Positions 62,004-64,000 of a stretch of 64,000 bases of DNA are shown in pieces. Positions within the stretch are counted from its first letter, which is position 1, and the number at the start of each line of letters is the position of its first letter. The DNA lies in assembly GCF_031880315.1 (NCBI RefSeq), contig NZ_CP134771.1, forward strand, positions 1,426,001 through 1,490,000, read 5' to 3'. The translations under genes were made by a program, and so were the position numbers. Source of the stretch: Pseudomonas baltica. GTDB taxonomy: Bacteria > Pseudomonadota > Gammaproteobacteria > Pseudomonadales > Pseudomonadaceae. Under the pieces are notes generated by a model, which saw only the letters and a list, made by a program, of their open reading frames with translations, ran no database searches and had not been told where the DNA came from.

Positions 62004-62348
62004 ATGACGACCCTCGACAAAGCCCGATGCGAACCCTGCCGCACCGACTCCCCCCGCGTCGACGCCGCCCAGTCGCCCGCCCTGCTACGTCAGCTCCCCG
62101 GCTGGCAGGTAGAGAATCGATACGGTATCGAACAACTGGAAAAGAGCTTCAGCTTCGAGAATTTTCGCCAGGCACTGGAATTTGCCAATGCCGTGGGCGA
62201 ACTGGCCGAAGCCGAAGATCACCACCCGGCGCTGCTGACCGAGTGGGGCAAGGTCACCGTGACCTGGTGGACCCATTCGATCAAGGGGCTGCACCGCAAT
62301 GATTTCATCATGGCGGCGCGCACCGAGCGGGCTTTCTTGGAGCGCTGA
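62004..62348 (+). CDS. phhB: Pterin-4a-carbinolamine dehydratase PhhB
   Basis: A 114-residue enzyme that regenerates the pterin cofactor of phenylalanine 4-hydroxylase. It begins [20 protein letters not shown]; the active-site signature [20 protein letters not shown] carries the His-His pair. ATG 62004 has AGGAG seven bases upstream. In most pseudomonads phhA precedes this gene; here the phhR-like gene is only about 160 bases away, with no phhA between. Confidence 0.93.
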   Translation: MTTLDKARCEPCRTDSPRVDAAQSPALLRQLPGWQVENRYGIEQLEKSFSFENFRQALEFANAVGELAEAEDHHPALLTEWGKVTVTWWTHSIKGLHRNDFIMAARTERAFLER

Positions 62349-62368
62349 ATCACGCTGTGAGCGCGTCG

Positions 62369-64000
62369 CTAGCGAAGGTCGCCGCGCAGCACCTGTACCT
62401 GTTCGCGCAAGCGCCCGGGCAGCAGCGCATCGGCCGCCGCCGGCTGCCCCGCGACCACCGTTACATGCGACCACAGCCGACGGAACACGCCCTTGTTGGG
62501 GTCGCGACTGAAAAAACTGCCCCACAGCCCTTGCAGCGCCATGGGGATCACCGGCACCGGGCTGGACTTGAGAATGGTGGTGACGCCACCCTTGAACTCA
62601 TTGATTTCGCCGTCGGCCGTCAGCTTGCCCTCAGGGAAGATGCACACCAGTTCGCCCTGCGCCAGGTACGCCTGGATACGCGCAAACGCCTGCTCGTAAA
62701 CCGCCAGGTCCTCACTGCGCCCGGCAATCGGGATTGCTCCGGCGGTGCGGAAGATGAAGTTGAGCACCGGCAGCCGGTAGATCTTGTAATACATCACGAA
62801 GCGAATCGGCCGCCGCACCGCACCACTGATCAGCAATGCATCGACGAACGACACATGGTTGCACACCAGCAGCGCCGCGCCCTCCTCCGGAATCAGTTCG
62901 AGGCCGCGGTGCTCTACCCGGTACATCGAATGCCCGAGCAGCCAGATCAAAAAGCGCATGGTGAATTCCGGCACGATGCGGAAGATGTACACGCTGACCA
63001 GCACGTTGAGCAACGACACCACAAGAAACAGCTGCGGGATCGACAGCTTGACCACGCTCAACAGCACGATCGAGACAATCGCCGACACCACCATGAACAG
63101 CGCGTTGAGAATGTTGTTGGCGGCAATCACCCGCGCCCGTTCATGCTCGGGGGTTCGCGACTGAATCAGTGCATACAGCGGCACGATATAGAAGCCACCG
63201 AACACCCCCAGGCCGAGGATATCGAACAACACCCACCAGGCCTGGCCGATCGCCAGGACCTGTGTCCAGCCCAAGGCCGTATCGCCAGGCGGGAAGCCGC
63301 CCGAGTGCCACCACAGCAGCAGTCCGAAGAAGGTCAGGCCGAAGGCGCCGAACGGCACCAGGCCGATCTCCACCTTGCGCCCGGACAGCCGCTCGCAAAG
63401 CATCGAGCCCAGGGCGATGCCGACCGAAAATACCGTGAGGATCAAGGTCACCACGGTTTCGTCGCCATCCATCCACTGCTTGGCATACTCAGGAATCTGG
63501 GTCAGGTAGATGGCCCCGACGAACCAGAACCACGAGTTGCCGACGATCGAGCGCGACACCGCCTTGGTCTGCCCCAGCCCCATGCGCAAGGTAGCGGCGG
63601 TCTGGGTGAAAATGTTCCACTTGATCTGCATGCCGGGCGTTGACGCCGCCGTGCGCGGAATCCCGCGGCTGGCCAGGTACCCCAGCGCGGCGATGGCGAC
63701 GATGGCCACGCCGACGATAGGCTCGTAGTGGGAATTGGACATGATCACGCCGGCACTGATGGTGCCGGCCAGAATCGCCAGGAAGGTGCCCATTTCCACC
63801 AGGCCGTTGCCGCCGACCAGCTCTTCGGGTCGTAACGCCTGCGGCAGGATCGAATACTTGACCGGCCCGAACAGCGCCGAGTGGGTGCCCATGGCGAACA
63901 GCGCCAGAAGCATCATCCACAGATGGTTGAACATGAACCCCGTGGCGCCCACCGCCATGATCACGATTTCGGCGAGCTTGATCACCCGAATCAACTGGTC
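62369..64000 (-). CDS. LplT-PlsC-type fusion (lysophospholipid transporter / acyltransferase), partial
   Basis: Runs off the right end of the window, so the N-terminus is missing. The visible part has an MFS transporter with about nine helices (FGPVKYSILPQALRPEELVG and IPEYAKQWMDGDETVV), then a PlsC-type acyltransferase with the catalytic HxxxxD in NHVSFVDALLISG and the FPEGK motif (VCIFPEGKLTADGEI). Such proteins take up lysophosphatidyl-lipids and re-acylate them (Aas/LplT function). It lacks the third acyl-ACP synthetase domain of some fusions. The stop is 20 bases from phhB, convergent. Confidence 0.85.
   Translation of the reverse strand, partial: DQLIRVIKLAEIVIMAVGATGFMFNHLWMMLLALFAMGTHSALFGPVKYSILPQALRPEELVGGNGLVEMGTFLAILAGTISAGVIMSNSHYEPIVGVAIVAIAALGYLASRGIPRTAASTPGMQIKWNIFTQTAATLRMGLGQTKAVSRSIVGNSWFWFVGAIYLTQIPEYAKQWMDGDETVVTLILTVFSVGIALGSMLCERLSGRKVEIGLVPFGAFGLTFFGLLLWWHSGGFPPGDTALGWTQVLAIGQAWWVLFDILGLGVFGGFYIVPLYALIQSRTPEHERARVIAANNILNALFMVVSAIVSIVLLSVVKLSIPQLFLVVSLLNVLVSVYIFRIVPEFTMRFLIWLLGHSMYRVEHRGLELIPEEGAALLVCNHVSFVDALLISGAVRRPIRFVMYYKIYRLPVLNFIFRTAGAIPIAGRSEDLAVYEQAFARIQAYLAQGELVCIFPEGKLTADGEINEFKGGVTTILKSSPVPVIPMALQGLWGSFFSRDPNKGVFRRLWSHVTVVAGQPAAADALLPGRLREQVQVLRGDLR

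Overview
The window is a typical stretch of a Pseudomonas chromosome, most likely fluorescens/putida group. The evidence is the gene set (arnBCADTEF-ugd, the aru/ast and aot arginine genes with an AraC-type argR, rsmA beside tRNA-Ser and tRNA-Arg, amrZ, flgN-flgZ), the high GC content with GC-ending codons, and a dozen REP-like palindromes built on motifs such as TGTAGCGAGGG and TGTGGGAGC. I see no prophage, plasmid, CRISPR array or intact insertion sequence.

Layout. 1-0.9 kb: end of flgN and the c-di-GMP flagellar brake flgZ. 1.0-3.7 kb: an MFS transporter and a glutamylpolyamine-synthetase-like enzyme. 4.2-7.9 kb: membrane-bound FAD gluconate-type dehydrogenase (small subunit, flavoprotein, triheme cytochrome c). 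8.1-9.4 kb: a Bcr/CflA exporter. 9.8-18.6 kb: the complete aminoarabinose lipid A modification operon plus ugd, followed by a convergent ArnT-like glycosyltransferase. 20.6-21.4 kb: pirin. 21.7-28.0 kb: a tetronate (L-threonate) catabolic cluster (ltnD-otnK-otnC, gntP-otnI) with its DeoR regulator and a clear triple-repeat operator. 28.3-36.7 kb: a mixed region of enzymes, small unknown proteins, two related lipoproteins, a tRNA-Arg, two coding remnants, phnN, and a probable sigma-54 promoter driving two small envelope proteins. 37.1-44.5 kb: core genes amrZ, mgtE, tRNAs, rsmA, lysC and alaS. 44.8-45.6 kb: an FMN riboswitch controlling a second-type lumazine synthase. 45.7-58.0 kb: arginine succinyltransferase catabolism (aruC-aruF-astA-astD-astB-orf-astE), its regulator ArgR and the arginine/ornithine ABC importer (aotJQMP), with ArgR-type sites in both promoters. 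58.2-64 kb: acs, a PhhR-like regulator divergent from phhB (without phhA), and an LplT-PlsC-type fusion cut by the window end.

The genes form several coherent modules. The arginine block couples uptake, degradation to glutamate and succinate, and ArgR control. The arn block makes and attaches L-Ara4N to lipid A. The otn block turns C4 sugar acids into DHAP. The less explained items are the sigma-54-type promoter with upstream tandem repeats near 35.5 kb, the paired lipoproteins near 32 kb, the ArnT-like paralogue beside the arn operon, and the phhB gene without phhA. No strongly novel multi-gene system is evident; most of the window is conserved Pseudomonas core.
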